Origin: Clostridiales bacterium UBA4706
GTDB taxonomy: Bacteria > Bacillota > Clostridia > Oscillospirales > Oscillospiraceae
Length of the DNA stretch: 7,269 nucleotides
Reading direction: 5' to 3'
Assembly (NCBI GenBank): GCA_002404605.1
Contig: DHKA01000104.1
Location: 19,619 to 26,887, forward strand
Shown: positions 5,503-7,269 of the stretch, one piece after another
Position numbering within the stretch: the stretch's first letter is position 1
Layout of the letters: every line of letters begins with the position of its first letter
Translations under genes and position numbers: made by a program
The notes under the pieces: generated by a model
What the model saw: the letters and a program-made list of their open reading frames with translations, nothing else
Database searches by the model: none
Told to the model about the DNA's origin: nothing

Positions 5503-7269
5503 TTAAATCGCCAGAACGACGATCTTTCCGTCCTGTACGGTGAGCCCAACGGTTTTTGCCGCGCCCTTGAGATGGTCGATGATCTCGGTGGCAATGGCAT
5601 CTTCAATGTCCTTCTGGATGAGACGCTGGAGATTTCGTGCGCCGTAGGCAGCACTGTAGCCCTTTTCGGCGAGATAGGTGATCACGCTCTCGTCCCAGGT
5701 GAGAGCAGTGCCGCGTTCGGCCATCGCGGTGCGGAGATCTTCGAGCATGAGCGAGGCGATCGCGCGGATGTTCTCCTCCGTCAGGCGGTGGAAGTAGATG
5801 ATCTCGTCCACGCGGTTGATGAACTCGGGACGGAGAAAGTCGTTGAGGGCCTTGACCGCCTTTTCCTTGCCCTGCTCGTCGGCGCTCATGTTAAAGCCGA
5901 CGCTGCCGGTGCGCTTGTCGCTGCCCGCGTTCGTCGTCATAACGATCACGGTGTTTTCAAAATTCACCGTGCGGCCCTGCGCGTCGGTGATGCGTCCGTC
6001 GTCGAGGATCTGCAGCAGGATGTTCATCACGTCCGGGTGCGCTTTTTCGATCTCGTCGAAAAGCACGACGCTGTACGGCTTGCGGCGGATCTTCTCGGTG
6101 AGCTGTCCGGCCTCGTCGTACCCGACATATCCCGGCGGCGAGCCGATGATGCGCGAAACGCTGAACTTTTCCATAAACTCAGACATGTCGAGCCGGATGA
6201 GCGATTCGGGGGAGTTGAAGAGATCGGCGGCGAGCCGCTTGACGAGCTCGGTCTTGCCGACACCGGTGGAGCCGACGAAAATGAAGCTCACGGGCTTGCG
6301 CTTGGACTGCAGTCCCGCGCGGCTGCGCTTGATGGCGGCACACACGGCATTCACAGCCTCGTCCTGACCGATGATGTGCGCCTTGAGCCGGTCAGCGAGA
6401 CCGGAGAGCCGCTCAAACTCATCGGCGCGGATGTTCGAGGCGGGGATCTTTGTCCAGAGTTCGATGATGTGCGCGAGATTGTCCGCGGTGAGCTCCGGCA
6501 TGCCCTTGGCTTCGATCTGAGAGAGCTCATCCTTGAGCTGAAGATCGCGGCTGCGCAGCTCGGCGAGCTTTTCAAAGTCGCCGTCGCCCGCCGTGCCGCT
6601 GAGCAGAAGCTCGCGCTCCTTGTCGAGATCGGCGCATTCCTTTTTGATCTCGGCGCTGCGCTCGATGTCCTTGTTGTGGAGATTCACATCCGAGCACGCT
6701 TCGTCGATGAGGTCGATGGCCTTGTCGGGGAGGAAGCGGTCGGTGATGTAGCGTTCGGAGAGCGTCACGGCCATGCGGCACATCTCGTCGGAGATCTTCA
6801 CGCCGTGGAAATCCTCGTAATACTTGCGGATGCCCCTGAGGATCTCCACGCTGTCGTCGAGCGAAGGCTCGGCAACGGTCACGGGCTGGAAGCGGCGCTC
6901 GAGCGCGGCGTCCTTTTCAATGTGCTTGCGGTATTCGTTGAAGGTCGTCGCGCCGATGACCTGGATCTCGCCGCGGGAGAGCGCGGGCTTGAGAATGTTT
7001 GCGGCGTTCATGCTGCCTTCGGCGTCGCCCGCGCCGACGAGATTGTGCACCTCGTCGATGACGAGAATGATGTTCCCTTCGCGGCGGATCTCTTCGATGA
7101 GACCCTTCATGCGCGACTCAAACTGACCGCGGAACTGCGTCCCCGCGACGAGGGATGTGAGATCAAGCAGAAATACCTGCTTGTCGCGCAGCTTCGCCGG
7201 CACGTCGCCGGAGGCGATGCGCTGCGCAAGACCCTCGGCGATCGCGGTTTTGCCGACGCCCGGCTCGCC
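5503..7269 (-). CDS. ClpC/ClpE-type Clp ATPase (HSP100 unfoldase), N-terminus beyond window
   Basis: This is the C-terminal 588 residues of a double-ring AAA+ unfoldase that feeds proteins to ClpP. The visible part starts exactly at the first Walker A, GEPGVGKT (residues 1-8 of the fragment). Next come pore loop GTQFRGQFE (43-51), Walker B VIDEVH (70-75) and arginine fingers in LERRF (123-127). A short middle domain (about 196-254) follows; it is far shorter than the ClpB coiled coil. The second ring has Walker A GSTGVGKT (333-340), GYVGYDEAGQL (pore loop 2, about 380-390), Walker B LFDEIE (403-408) and sensor-2 GARNL (543-547). SVGFN (456-460) contains the VGF tripeptide that docks ClpP, which argues against ClpB. 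DEAGQL and TTNAG resemble ClpE more than classical ClpC; the missing N-terminus (ClpN domain or zinc finger) would settle this. The gene is convergent with the flavoprotein and ends at the shared terminator. Its promoter is out of view. Confidence 0.93.
   Translation of the reverse strand, partial: GEPGVGKTAIAEGLAQRIASGDVPAKLRDKQVFLLDLTSLVAGTQFRGQFESRMKGLIEEIRREGNIILVIDEVHNLVGAGDAEGSMNAANILKPALSRGEIQVIGATTFNEYRKHIEKDAALERRFQPVTVAEPSLDDSVEILRGIRKYYEDFHGVKISDEMCRMAVTLSERYITDRFLPDKAIDLIDEACSDVNLHNKDIERSAEIKKECADLDKERELLLSGTAGDGDFEKLAELRSRDLQLKDELSQIEAKGMPELTADNLAHIIELWTKIPASNIRADEFERLSGLADRLKAHIIGQDEAVNAVCAAIKRSRAGLQSKRKPVSFIFVGSTGVGKTELVKRLAADLFNSPESLIRLDMSEFMEKFSVSRIIGSPPGYVGYDEAGQLTEKIRRKPYSVVLFDEIEKAHPDVMNILLQILDDGRITDAQGRTVNFENTVIVMTTNAGSDKRTGSVGFNMSADEQGKEKAVKALNDFLRPEFINRVDEIIYFHRLTEENIRAIASLMLEDLRTAMAERGTALTWDESVITYLAEKGYSAAYGARNLQRLIQKDIEDAIATEIIDHLKGAAKTVGLTVQDGKIVVLAI

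Overview
The window looks like a chromosome segment of a GC-rich Clostridia member, most likely a gut Oscillospiraceae-type bacterium. This is inferred from four things: GC-rich coding regions separated by AT-rich promoters, an EpsC-type serine acetyltransferase, a ClpC/ClpE-type unfoldase, and strong intrinsic terminators with purine-rich ribosome binding sites. No mobile element, CRISPR array, tRNA or rRNA was seen. Genus-level placement is not possible from sequence reading alone.

Layout from left to right. Positions 1-60 hold a strong hairpin without a T-tract, downstream of a leftward two-gene operon. In transcription order that operon is an MFS transporter (2236 to 953) followed by a serine O-acetyltransferase (933 to 61, TTG start). 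A 277-bp AT-rich divergent regulatory region (2237-2513) separates it from a rightward NCS1 (CodB-family) permease (2514-3824). A terminator follows (3870-3906), and its distal part overlaps a candidate promoter for a rightward FAD flavoprotein of the fumarate reductase/SdhA superfamily (3947-5431). A perfect 17-bp-stem bidirectional terminator (5449-5488) separates this gene from a convergent, leftward Clp ATPase (5503 to beyond 7269). The Clp gene is cut by the window edge just at its first Walker A motif.

The main result of the hunt is the divergent region. The leftward MFS/acetyltransferase operon has a fully consensus promoter (TTGACA, 17 bp, TATAAT). Two exact 12-bp direct repeats, 21 bp apart, sit inside its spacer and at its start site, as a repressor or regulator operator would. 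Two further near-copies of the repeat lie upstream of the permease promoter and in the MFS leader. A shared regulator for both transcripts is therefore plausible.

Two of the proteins are recognisable by family, but their substrate sites depart from the characterised members. The permease keeps the NCS1 fold signatures but lacks most residues that CodB uses to hold cytosine. The flavoprotein keeps the FAD fold and three of the four catalytic or anchoring residues of fumarate reductase, but lacks the QxHPT histidine and the TEG loop and has no iron-sulfur or membrane partner gene. Together they could form an uptake-plus-reduction locus for an unidentified small molecule. That link is inference only.
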